Positions 1-7,154 are shown, counted from the first letter of the stretch. The stretch is 27,932 nucleotides of DNA from Terfezia claveryi (GCA_015179025.1 WHUX01000432.1:1-27932), one strand, 5' to 3'. The notes: a model not told the origin generated them from the letters alone. Made by a program: numbers and translations.

Positions 1-123
1 CGGGAAATGCTTGCCAAAGTCACTAAGTTTCTCTTTTGCATACTCTGGGTCCAGTCGCTTACGACATATCTCACGCTTTTCCAGCACACTGAGTGCTCTT
101 CGTTTTCCTGTAGCTCTTAACAT
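1..123 (-). pseudogene. pogo-like transposase N-terminus (partial at window edge)
   Basis: About 41 codons are open from an ATG at 123-121 to the window edge. The peptide begins MLRATGKRRALSVLEKREIC and continues with RKRLDPEYAKEKLSDFGKHF. The basic start followed by LSxLEKREIC is the pattern of the CENP-B/pogo-type N-terminal helix-turn-helix that binds the element's own ends. It sits about 185 bp inside the terminal repeat, as expected for the start of such a transposase. No break is visible in this part, but the rest of the gene is not in the window, so intactness cannot be judged. I label it pseudogene only because it is partial here. Confidence 0.6.
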
Positions 124-308
124 TATTGATACCGGTTCCGCAAGTGTTGCAATTGGAAAATCCAGAGCTTCCCCGCACATTTGCCATATTATTCCAGCTA
201 CAGTACTCGTATGCCAAGCCAACCCCTGTCATTTTCTATACCGGAACCCTTGCTATACCGGACAGAAAGGCCTGGATTTCTGCCGTCCGTTATAGCAAGG
301 GTAGACTG
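1..308 (-). mobile_element. pogo-like DNA transposon, terminal fragment (runs off left edge)
   Basis: One end of a pogo/Tigger-type (Tc1-mariner superfamily) element. Read on the minus strand, it starts just inside a TA (309-310) with CAGTCTACCCTTGCTATAAC. This resembles the end of the element at 19032-19756 (CAGTCAAACCTTGCTAAACC). An inner copy of the subterminal motif CTTGCTATACCGGA lies at 249-262. A transposase N-terminus follows at 123-1. TA target sites and CAGT-starting ends are known features of pogo elements; the assignment rests on that plus the encoded peptide. The other end lies outside the window. Confidence 0.75.
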
Positions 309-367
309 TATATCAGGGGCGTCAGCGGCGTCCTGAGGCTATCGGTCAGACCCTAGCCGCGCATCAA

Positions 368-421
368 GGTGCGTCCTGACCCTGCGGTGCGTCCTGACCC
401 TGCGATGCGTCTTGACCTGTC
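368..421. repeat. 18-bp minisatellite, 3 copies
   Basis: Three direct copies of GGTGCGTCCTGACCCTGC (368-385, 386-403 and a mutated 404-421), with a partial echo (gtacgtcctgagc) near 438-450. There is no reason to think it codes. Confidence 0.8.
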
Positions 422-476
422 GCTGTATCAGGGTACGTCCTGAGCATATCGCTTCTACTCCTACCATGCATTCTTA

Positions 477-696
477 CCCGACAAACTGCGTCATATCCCG
501 AGTCTGCGTCCAGTAGCTTCCACTTCCGTCACATATCCTCACCCGACAAACTGGCGTCATATCCCGAGTCTGCGTCCCATAGCTTCCACTTCCGTCACAT
601 ATCCTCACCCTGACAAACTGCGTCATATCCCCGAGTCTGCGTCCCGTAGCTTCCACTTCCGTCACATATCCTCGCCCCCACAAACTACGTCATATC
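477..696. repeat. ~65-bp minisatellite, about 3.3 copies
   Basis: Direct repeats beginning ccgacaaactgcgtcatatc, each containing gagtctgcgtcc, agcttccacttccgtcac and atatcctc. Copies start near 478, 542 and 608, with a partial copy from about 674 that runs straight into the next repeat family at the shared word gtcatatcat. Small indels between copies argue against coding, although a 69-codon minus-strand frame happens to stay open. Confidence 0.85.
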
Positions 697-1007
697 ATTG
701 AGATCTAGAGGGCGAAAAGCCTTGAATATTATTGAGATCTAGAGGCCGGGAAAGCCTGAATATCATTGAGATCTAGAGGGCGAAAAGCCTTGAATATCAT
801 TGAGATCTAGAGGGCGAAAAGCCTTGAATATCATTGAGATCTAGAGGGCGAAAAGCCTTGAATATCATAGAGATCTAGAGGCCGGGAAAGCATGAATATC
901 ACACAGATCTAGAGGCCGGGAAAGCCTGAATATCATTGAGATCTAGAGGGCGAAAAGTCTTGAATATCATAGAGATCTAGAGGCCGGGAAAGCATGAATA
1001 TCATACA
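694..1007. repeat. 34-bp minisatellite, 9 copies in two variants
   Basis: Nine direct 34-bp units, each carrying GAGATCTAGAGG, in which the AGATCT and TCTAGA palindromes overlap. Variant a ends gggcgaaaagccttgaa; variant b ends gccgggaaagc(c/a)tgaa. The order is a b a a a b b a b, followed by a fragment (tatcatacag). Units are very homogeneous, which implies recent expansion or conversion. Confidence 0.9.
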
Positions 1008-1010
1008 GCT

Positions 1011-1319
1011 TTACCTGCTTGTTCGTTTCCCACATATAGCTATTTCCTTCCCGGTACTAGATTTTGCCAAGAGCAGGCGGAGCTCCAACAGACAACAATG
1101 TGGCCAGTAATCTGCTTTTAAGACAGCGCCAGTCGGTTGGGCAGCTGGATCCGACATAGGGGGTGGGCGGCACGGGAAGTCCCTATTTCCAAGGTGTGGC
1201 CGCCTGGGACTTAGAGATTTTCCCGTTTTCATTGCACCCAACAGTATGCGGACTGATTTCTATACTTCTCTACACCATGATACAAAGCTTGTTGGCACCC
1301 TAATGCTAGGCTTATATTG
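1011..1319. other. spacer between minisatellites
   Basis: About 300 bases of mixed composition between two tandem arrays. A 76-codon minus-strand frame is open but has no recognisable family features. I see no RNA gene or transposon end. Confidence 0.4.
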
Positions 1320-2240
1320 AACACGGATTTCCAAGGTAATAAGGACCCCCCAATTGCAGGCTAATATGGACCCCCGATTGCAGGCTAATAAGGACCCCCG
1401 ATTGCAGGCTCATATGGACGCGGATATGAGGGACCCCCGATTGCAGGCTCATATGAATGCGGATATCAAGGCTAATAAGGACCCCCAATTGCAGGCTAAT
1501 AAGGACCCCCGATTGCAGGCTCATATGGACGCGGATATGAGGGACCCCCGATTGCAGGCTCATATGAACGCGGATATCAAGGCTAATAAGGACCCCCAAT
1601 TGCAGGCTCATATGAACGCGGATATCAAGGCTAATAAGGACCCCCAATTGCAGGCTAATAAGGACCCCCGATTGCAGGCTCATATGAACGCGGATATCAA
1701 GGCTAATAAGGACCCCCAATTGCAGGCTAATAGGACCCCCGATTGCAGGCTCATATGGACGCGGATATGAGGGACCCCCGATTGCAGGCTCATTGAACGC
1801 GGATATCAAGGCTAATAAGGACCCCCAATTGCAGGCTAATATGGACCCCCGATTGCAGGCTAATAAGGACCCCCGATTGCAGGCTCATATGAACGCGGAT
1901 ATCCAGGCTAATAAGGACCCCCTATTGCAGGCTAATAAGGACCCCCGATTGCAGGCTCATATGAACGCGGATATCAAGGCTAATAAGGACCCCCGATTGC
2001 AGGCTAAATAAGGACGCGGATATGAGGGACCCCCGATTGCAGGCTCATATGGACGCGGATATCAAGGCTAATAAGGACCCCCAATTGCAGGCTAATATGG
2101 ACCCCCGATTGCAGGCTAATAAGGACCCCGATTGCAGGCTCATATGAACGCGGATATCCAGGCTAATAAGGACCCCCGATTGCAGGCTAATAAGGACCCC
2201 CGATTGCAGGCTCATGAACGCGGATATCCTGACTAATAAG
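1320..2240. repeat. 24-bp two-module minisatellite, roughly 38 units
   Basis: A long array of 24-bp modules of two kinds. Module A is ggctaataaggaccccc(a/g)attgca; module B is ggctcatatgaacgcggatatcaa. They alternate in irregular higher-order combinations such as B-A-A. Some A/B junctions are fused (gatatgagggaccccc). Because 24 is a multiple of 3, long frames stay open on both strands (plus 1354-1770, minus 1809-1312). Non-triplet indels at about 1730 and 1791 break them. The end decays gradually over 2220-2340. I call this a minisatellite, not a gene. Confidence 0.9.
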
Positions 2241-2747
2241 GACCGTGAATTCTAGGGTCACATGGGCGGGGATATATGGGATTATATGGGTGCAGATGTG
2301 AAGGCTGGTACAGACGGAGATTTGGAGTACAGTGTGTATTTGGGTAGCTTTATTAGAATATCGTGAGAATAAAATGGATTTTTCAAAATGCATAAAATGC
2401 AGGTAAAGTGCAAAACAAGCGCGGTAGCGCGGTAGCGCAATCGCGGCTATAGCAGTAGACTATCTGCGTCGGAAGATTAGAATAAGATGTTGAGTGCGTA
2501 AGGACAGTGGGTAAAGGCAGGCTTGTATCTGGGAATATGGCTTCAGATAAGTTGCATTGCTTAAGCCAAAGAAAATAGGTGTGCATCAGGAAATACAGAG
2601 AGAAATCAATTGCATCTGGACGCTCAGGATAAGTCAATTTCCGTCGGACGTAGCAAAATGTTATAGTTGGCATCAGATTCGCCAGTCTGCTTCGGAGCGT
2701 CAGGTGCTTCTGACGCACATGACGCAGATATTATTTTTGCTGATGTT
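2241..2747. other. unassigned AT-rich spacer
   Basis: Begins with decaying 24-bp repeat units (to about 2340) and continues without a recognisable gene. A 111-codon minus-strand frame (2718-2383) is open but matches no family I know. The segment ends at a Copia LTR tail, so part of it could be the diverged body of that LTR. Confidence 0.4.
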
Positions 2748-2830
2748 ATAGAGATATCTAGATAGCTCCTGATATTTGAATACACTTCTCTCTTCAAGAT
2801 TCCCTCCGTTCATAACCTCGTAATCTTACA
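2748..2830 (+). mobile_element. Copia LTR relic, 3' (U5) end
   Basis: These 83 bases align with the last ~85 bases of the LTRs at 8120-8397 and 13119-13398. Shared words in order are gatatctagata, ctcct, tttgaatacac, ttcaagat/ttcacgat, tccctccg/tcctccg, and the terminal cataacctcgtaatcttaca. Upstream sequence no longer matches, so this is a truncated or diverged copy in the same orientation. The base after TACA is C, and no primer-binding site follows, so it is not the left LTR of an intact element. Confidence 0.75.
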
Positions 2831-2884
2831 CCCAGGTATATTTTGTCGACGAAGCTCGGGGGGAGATTTACATGGAGTGGATTA

Positions 2885-3118
2885 CTAGACGGACATTGAG
2901 GGAGGTATTAGATATAGTGCGTTGTTGATATTCCTAACACCATCAGAATTAAAAGCTGGTACGTCAGAATTGTGATATGCAGCGGCATAGTGGCCGGAGG
3001 GGGCAATGCAGATAGGGCATCGGTTAGATAATATGGTATAGATCATGACAATTTCCATGTGGTCAGCTAACCAGGCAGAAAGCTTAGGGACACATATGCG
3101 GACCTTTTCATCCAACAA
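2885..3118 (-). pseudogene. transposase fragment, possibly Plavaka-like
   Basis: A 77-codon frame. The peptide contains KLSAWLADHMEIVMIYTILS and then NRCPICIAPSGHY, that is, a conserved-looking ADH(M)E block followed by a CxxC pair. This arrangement resembles the central region of fungal Plavaka-type (CACTA-related) transposases, where an 'ADLPEQ'-like block is followed by a CPxC motif. No start, end or catalytic residues can be fixed, and the neighbouring frame at 3306-3067 overlaps it, suggesting a frameshift. The similarity is by eye only. Confidence 0.35.
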
Positions 3119-3299
3119 ACCATCTCAATACCTTGCTGACTTCTTGCGTCGGATAGGGGACTGAGTATACGACTCAGGATCTCATGTATGACCTGAAGTG
3201 TGTCCAGTTCTTGGGCTTCGGCTAGGTGATTCAGTATTTTGTCCAGGCGTTTTGGGGAAAGGAAGATCTTACTAGCAAAGCCATGTCCCCCGTTACCGC

Positions 3300-3378
3300 C
3301 CCCCAACCCTCACCCCACCCCACCAAACCCCACCCCACCAAATCCCACCCCAGCAAATCCCACCCCACCAAACCCCTT
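3300..3378. repeat. C-rich minisatellite
   Basis: About five imperfect copies of a 15-bp unit of the form ccccaccaaatccca. On the minus strand it reads as repeated W-D/G-L-V-G. Strong C/G strand asymmetry over about 80 bases. Confidence 0.8.
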
Positions 3379-3408
3379 ATGGATTTGGTGGGTCTGGAAG
3401 AAGAACGT

Positions 3409-3546
3409 CCCTCCTCTTTAAGGGCAGGCCGAAGTTCAATGTGCAGTTGATGACACACCAACTGACCAGTAGTATCAGGAAGAGGACAATCAGTATTGAT
3501 AACAATACAATCCAAATGTATTGTACATCCCTATTTCGTAGCTGTT
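3409..3546 (-). other. short membrane-spanning ORF fragment
   Basis: On the minus strand one frame is open for about 45 codons and reads VQYIWIVLLSILIVLFLILL followed by VSWCVINCTLNFG, then a basic KRR and a stop within PDPPNP. This is a textbook single transmembrane helix with a positively charged flank. There is no ATG in frame; the frame opens just after CTAACAG, which could be a splice acceptor or simply a stop codon. I cannot name it, and it may be chance. Confidence 0.25.
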
Positions 3547-4285
3547 AGCTAATCTCACTACCAGCTTGAACAGATGATTGGGACCATTAGGCTTTAAAAA
3601 TGAGTTTTGAATATCTGGAGTCAATGGGCCATCTTGGCTGCGGTTGAGAGGTATGTTCTTTAAGAAAAGGGAAAACTACAACTGCAAAATACGAGAAAAG
3701 CCGGCAATTTGTAGTCTCAGGCCAGAGGCCAGAGCTCCGCAGTGAAGCATCAATATAAACAACCATTTTTAAACTCCGCTCAGCCAATTTTGTATGGGAA
3801 AATAAGAATATCTTGTAATATGAGACTCACCGGGACTTGGCTCCAAGGGTTTATTTTGCAGAGAGTCATCTATCTTCACCACATCGGGGCGAGGATATGG
3901 ATATTCGTAACGGACGGCCAGGAGCTCATAAATAATACAACATACTGTGGTAAGACATTCACCTAAAACGTGATAGGCGTGATTTGATGCATTAAATGTG
4001 ATTCAAGCGCGCTGCATGCTCAGGCCTTTTATGGAGCGTTCATTTTCTTTTGCCACCTAGCTGTATAAGCATACTTTATTCAAGCCCTTGAGCCGGAGGA
4101 GGTGTCTCTGGGCGACAGCGATCCGGGCGTCCGACGCCAATTAGGCAAACTCAAATCTTTCCTGATGCATCCTCACTGAGAACGCATAGAATGTTTCTTC
4201 GGCAGTTGCAGACATTTTCTGTGGAGAGTATTGTCGCGGAATGTGAATAAACGCAGGAAGGCGAGTTGAAAACTAGGCTCACCAA
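3547..4285. other. unassigned spacer
   Basis: Mixed-composition sequence. A 74-codon plus-strand frame (3742-3966) and a 66-codon minus-strand frame show no family features. I see no transposon ends or RNA genes. Confidence 0.4.
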
Positions 4286-4360
4286 GTGTTCCGCCAAGCC
4301 GTCAACCCTAGTCCTGCGGTGGGTGACCACGCGGGAATCCCTGGTGTTGTAGATTTTTTT
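4286..4360 (+). pseudogene. 5S rRNA, 5'-truncated copy 1
   Basis: The 3' half of a 5S rRNA: ctagtcctgcggtgggtgac is followed by cacgcgggaatccctggtgt and tgtaga, then a T7 run (4354-4360) as an RNA polymerase III terminator. GGTGGGTGACCAC...GGGAAT is the universal loop E/helix IV-V signature. Upstream, gttccgccaagccgtcaa is a shortened middle region, and the first ~40 nt are missing. It is therefore not a working gene unless promoted from outside. Confidence 0.7.
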
Positions 4361-4549
4361 ATTTTCTCACAGCACTTAGCTACAGTATATAACATCATCA
4401 GGATGCTGATTACTCGGTTTGTTTATGCGGTTTTCGACGATATTAAGCCTGAATACAAAACCAAGTAAGCTAATTTGAGAGTGCATAGGTGACATGAAAT
4501 CGAGAGTGCATCATCATTTGACATCTATGACCATAGACTGAAGAAAAGA

Positions 4550-4645
4550 GGCATCCCGTTCGCTCTGCCATATCGAAGCTTTAGATCGCCGGCTAGTCCT
4601 GCAATGGGTGACTACATAGGAATCCCAGGTGTTGTAGATTTTTTT
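4550..4645 (+). pseudogene. 5S rRNA, 5'-truncated copy 2
   Basis: Longer than copy 1. It starts at ggcatcccgttcgctctgcc, which corresponds to the 5S helix III region ('ATCCCGTCCGNTCTGCC'). It continues with aagctttagatcgccggcta, gtcctgcaatgggtgactac and ggaatcccaggtgttgtaga, then a T7 terminator (4639-4645). Only the first ~25 nt of a ~119-nt 5S are missing. C-to-T type changes relative to copy 1 (ggtgggtgaccac versus aatgggtgactac) fit decay. Both copies lie in the same orientation about 265 bp apart. Confidence 0.75.
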
Positions 4646-4660
4646 GACTTCCGTTTTGTC

Positions 4661-4927
4661 TATGTCCACCATGATGATTGTAATGGTACTCCCACCCCAA
4701 TGCCGATATTCCCCAAATCCCGAAACCATAGCATCTCTTGAAATTCCTCGTAAGTCAATAAGTACGAATAGGGGTATTCAATCTTAAAATAATCAAGCGA
4801 TTAATTTCAAAATTGTACTTAATCGACGTTTCTAAGCCGAAAATATTCGTTCAAGATTAAGCGACCCTCGATTATAGGATTCAGTTGTTATCGCATTAAG
4901 ATTGTCCCAGGAGATGCAATTCTGCAG
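4661..4927. other. AT-rich spacer
   Basis: No coding or RNA features that I can recognise. It borders the left inverted repeat of the element starting near 4928. Confidence 0.4.
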
Positions 4928-5036
4928 GGTAATTTCTTATCGATAAGAACCTATTTGTGGTTTATGTAGCGCTTCTCTCGACACAAGCATATGTATGGTG
5001 ACTAAGCGAAAAAAAATAAGAATATTCTTGTATCCA
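4928..5036 (+). repeat. left terminal inverted repeat
   Basis: Pairs with 7050-7151. The outer block taatttcttatcgataag is nearly identical at both ends, and the inner blocks ggtgactaagc and aagaatattcttgtatc are exact or nearly so. Confidence 0.7.
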
Positions 5037-5129
5037 AAATATGCTTATTTACTATGTGGGACCGGCGAATGTATGCTTGTAACCAATATATGCTTATATC
5101 CGGTATGCTTGTATCGAGAGACCTCTGTA

Positions 5130-5830
5130 GCAGATGCGGAACGACAAGCTCTGGCCTTGCCCTGGAAGCACACAGGGATTCATCGATGCTCGCGCTGCTC
5201 TCACTCGTCTTCGCTATCTCAGCGGCCATTACATCTCACAAGGCCAACCACCCGAAAGCAATATCGAGCTCCAGGTAGCGGACTTCTAGCGGAACGGGAC
5301 GAAAACAACTACAATACTCCATATCCTGGAATCAAAGGAAATGAGAACGCAGATAAGCTCGCCGCCTTCGCGTCAGCTTTGGGTCAAGTCTCCCTCCAGG
5401 AGCCGACAAGTTATCGAGGGATGCATCAGACAGCTCTCCAAGCACGGAGGTCGGTGGCAACATCTCCAGGATATGGAGTGCGGGAGAGCGGAATGGAACC
5501 GACACTCCTCTCAGCCTATACTTGGCTAGGAACGGACAGAAGGCCCCAAAATACCGGCTCCATAAGATTGGCAAATTCAATACCAGTGCCTGCCAGTTTC
5601 GGACACAATAACAGGACGGTCGACATTTACCTTCGACTGTCCAAATTTCAGCGAGCAGAGAACCGCCCTCGGCAGCATCAAAGATTGGGAGGACCTGGAC
5701 CGCCCCATATGGATCGAGGAGGAGGACGGGGACGATTGGGATGCCTTGGAGCCTTCTTTGGCTTCTTATACAGGGGGTTGGCCTGTAGAGGCGGCCCTTG
5801 ATTTGAGTTTGGGAGTGCCAGGGGATTAGT
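5130..5830 (+). pseudogene. Tad1-like LINE: decayed RNase H and C-terminal region
   Basis: Frames must be switched to read it. Around 5180-5280 one frame gives IDARAALTRLRYLSGHYISQ, the helix before the last RNase H strand. It then shifts to IPGIKGNENADKLA (5330-5363), matching the PGHKGxxGNExADxLA block of non-LTR retrotransposon RNase H. Around 5520-5680 an ARNGQKAPKYRLHKIG-like helix is followed by a degenerate C-x2-C...H-x4-C zinc-knuckle region (ACQF..., DHL-like, LSKFQ). An acidic tail WEDLDRPIWIEEEDGDDWDA ends the reading near 5750-5830. At least three frameshifts and several stops are present, so this is a relic. Upstream reverse transcriptase is absent. Confidence 0.6.
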
Positions 5831-5833
5831 TCA

Positions 5834-6100
5834 TTGTTTATGTTATTTCCAGCTTCCCCTCAAGTCTTTCTGTTCGTTCGTTTCCTTATATCTCCATTTT
5901 CTCCTTACTACACGGTTTTCTCACTCAGACGGTTCAGTCAGGCCCCGCGGGGTCCTCCAACAGAGTCGGTTAATGAGAGCATGGGATGCCTTTCTTTTTG
6001 TTCTTTGCACGCGCCCGACCTGGCAGATTAACTTGCCTTGTCCTGAATCCACCCGGGTTTCCGGGTGGCTCTCATGGACCCCTTACTGGGATCGGACAGC
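5834..6100 (+). repeat. probable LINE 3' UTR; segment shared with 13533-13585
   Basis: T/C-rich sequence following the LINE C-terminus. The part 6043-6096 (tgaatccacccgggtttccg, then ggtggct, ccccttactgggat) is about 80% like 13533-13585 (tgaattcacccgggcttctg, then cgtggct, ccccttattcggat). The two copies point to a dispersed repeat, most simply the 3' UTR of the same LINE family. Confidence 0.45.
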
Positions 6101-6419
6101 AGTACTGAGTATTTTTTTTGGGGGAAAAAAGGGGGTCTTGTGCTTGGGACCGGGGACCCAAACCACTAAATTCGGCCATTGTGACTTTCCTTAAAGCCAC
6201 GAGTTGCTTATTTCGGGCATTAGCCCAGCAGTAGTCTCCATTAAGGGGATTGATATCCCTATTGTTAGCCGGGTCTATAATGGCAACCCGAACTATGTAA
6301 GATGGAAATGTAATCAGACGTCCTATCTCCCCCTCCGAGTCATTTGTGGCGTTTACGCGCTTTCGTTTGCTGAGGCCAAACCCTCCTTGGTTTCTGTCTC
6401 TCGGTCTTTTTTTAAACAA
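6072..6419 (-). CDS. unknown protein, frame 2 (continuation in the -1 frame)
   Basis: Open from the overlap with frame 1 at the A7 run to a TGA at 6074-6072. It contains a basic patch LSKRKRVNATNDSEGE that could serve as a nuclear localisation signal, then GRLITFPSYIVRVAIIDPAN and CWANARNKQLVALRKVTMAE. The last ~25 codons run into the putative LINE 3' UTR repeat, so the original end is probably earlier. No Cys/His clusters or DDE motif are visible. It may be a gag-like or transposon accessory protein, but that is a guess. Confidence 0.35.
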   Translation of the reverse strand: MFKKRPRDRNQGGFGLSKRKRVNATNDSEGEIGRLITFPSYIVRVAIIDPANNRDINPLNGDYCWANARNKQLVALRKVTMAEFSGLGPRSQAQDPLFSPKKNTQYCCPIPVRGP

Positions 6420-6700
6420 TCTAGTAAGAGATGGTGGAATCTCTCTCTAGCTTTGTCACCCTCTTTATCCCCTTTGGGTGTCAACAACAATTTGCGCCCG
6501 GACGCGGGAAGTCCGTTTTTCGGGTCGAGGGCGTGCTGTTGTAACGCTTCCCAAACAGCTGCTGATATGCCGCGCCTGCCAGTTATTCCGTTTGTGAGAG
6601 CATATGCCTTGAGATGTCTCCGCCACTTGCGGTACTCCTCCAAGTTGTCATCTCCCCAGCCAGCTGGGTTTTGCACTAGATACTTCGCCGTGAGGTCCAT
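6353..6700 (-). CDS. unknown protein, frame 1 of a two-frame gene
   Basis: I do not recognise this protein. An ATG at 6700-6698 (context ATAAACATG) opens 115 codons to a TAA at 6355-6353; an upstream in-frame ATG at 6745 is possible but the 6700 start has the better context. It is polar and helical: NPAGWGDDNLEEYRKWRRHL, then AVWEALQQHALDPKNG, then GDKEGDKARERFHHLLLDCL. Near the end it crosses TGT TTA AAA AAA G, and the minus-1 frame then stays open for another ~93 codons. Either the gene uses a -1 frameshift or one A was gained or lost in the A7 run. It lies within the TIR element, transcribed opposite to the LINE relic. Confidence 0.45.
   Translation of the reverse strand: MDLTAKYLVQNPAGWGDDNLEEYRKWRRHLKAYALTNGITGRRGISAAVWEALQQHALDPKNGLPASGRKLLLTPKGDKEGDKARERFHHLLLDCLKKDRETETKEGLASANESA
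6410..6416 (-). promoter_or_regulatory. candidate -1 ribosomal frameshift heptamer (U UUA AAA)
   Basis: On the minus strand frame 1 reads TG-T TTA AAA AAA-G, which contains T TTA AAA in the exact X XXY YYZ phase required for -1 slippage. The overlap of the two frames runs from here to 6353. Whether a stimulatory structure follows was not tested. Confidence 0.3.
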
Positions 6701-6931
6701 GTTTATGCAATGTTTAGACAGTCTGGTGATATGACAACAATGCAAAGCTGTCAGGAGAATATAGATAGACTCACAGCAAACCTAAGTCTACTTGGGTTTT
6801 ATGTGACCTAAAACACTGATTACTCCCAATAAGGACTATAGGAATCCAGGTGGAATTATGTGCCAAGTATTACTACTAGTCTTCTAAAAGGGCAACATAA
6901 GTATATGCGCCATCAACCTGCTATCATAAAA

Positions 6932-7028
6932 GACACAGTGGTCTAATGGTATGACACATACTATGTAGGTTCCTGCTGATTTCAAGCAGAGGGTGGGGTG
7001 ATATCGGGGTTCAATTTCCAGCTGAGCC
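6932..7028 (+). pseudogene. tRNA-like sequence (tRNA pseudogene or SINE head)
   Basis: A perfect RNA polymerase III A box (TGGTCTAATGG, 6939-6949) is followed by a 5-bp anticodon-like stem CTGCT-gatttca-AGCAG (6973-6989). A B box GGTTCAATTTC (7008-7018) fits the GGTTCGANTCC consensus at 9 of 11 positions. Candidate acceptor halves gacacag (6932-6938) and ctgagcc (7021-7027) pair at 5 of 7 positions. The region between A box and stem is too long and the loop lacks U33, so it is not a functional tRNA. A tRNA-derived SINE is the likeliest origin. Confidence 0.45.
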
Positions 7029-7049
7029 ATATTCTCTTTGATAGTCTCC

Positions 7050-7151
7050 TTTTGATACAAGAATATTCTTATGTTTTCTGCTTAGTCACCACACATATGT
7101 ATGCTGGTAAAAGAAACCATAGGTAAAGGCTTATCGATAAGAAATTAACCC
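7050..7151 (-). repeat. right terminal inverted repeat
   Basis: Reverse complement of the left repeat at 4928-5036; it begins gatacaagaatattctta and ends cttatcgataagaaattaac. Confidence 0.7.
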
Positions 7152-7154
7152 GCA

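Larger units (their letters stand above)
4928..7151. mobile_element. 2.2-kb element bounded by long imperfect inverted repeats
   Basis: The left end (about 4928-5036) and the reverse complement of the right end (about 7050-7151) share an ordered set of blocks: TAATTTCTTATCGATAAG; GGTTT/GGTTTC; AGCAT-ATGT; GGTGACTAAGC; and TAAGAATATTCTTGTATC. The spacing between blocks is also conserved, giving ~110-bp terminal inverted repeats. Each repeat contains the self-palindromes TTATCGATAA and AAGAATATTCTT. No clear target-site duplication is visible, although GCA occurs just outside both ends. Inside are a LINE RNase H relic, a two-frame unknown gene and a tRNA-like sequence. The long TIRs suggest a MULE-like or other TIR transposon; no transposase is recognisable. 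Confidence 0.65.

Noticed and set aside
477..1007. CRISPR-like array in the 34-bp repeats
   Set aside because: Units abut directly without unique spacers, and the context is a eukaryotic genome.
1312..1809. 165-codon minus-strand frame and 138-codon plus-strand frame as repeat proteins
   Set aside because: They are products of a 24-bp minisatellite; non-triplet indels within the array end both frames and the array decays gradually outside them.
3067..3306. 79-codon minus-strand frame as a gene
   Set aside because: It overlaps the more transposase-like frame at 2885-3118 and runs into the C-rich minisatellite; no recognisable domain.
5834..6194. Plus-strand ORFs of 65-73 codons
   Set aside because: They lie in the LINE 3' UTR-like repeat and opposite the minus-strand unknown gene; composition only.
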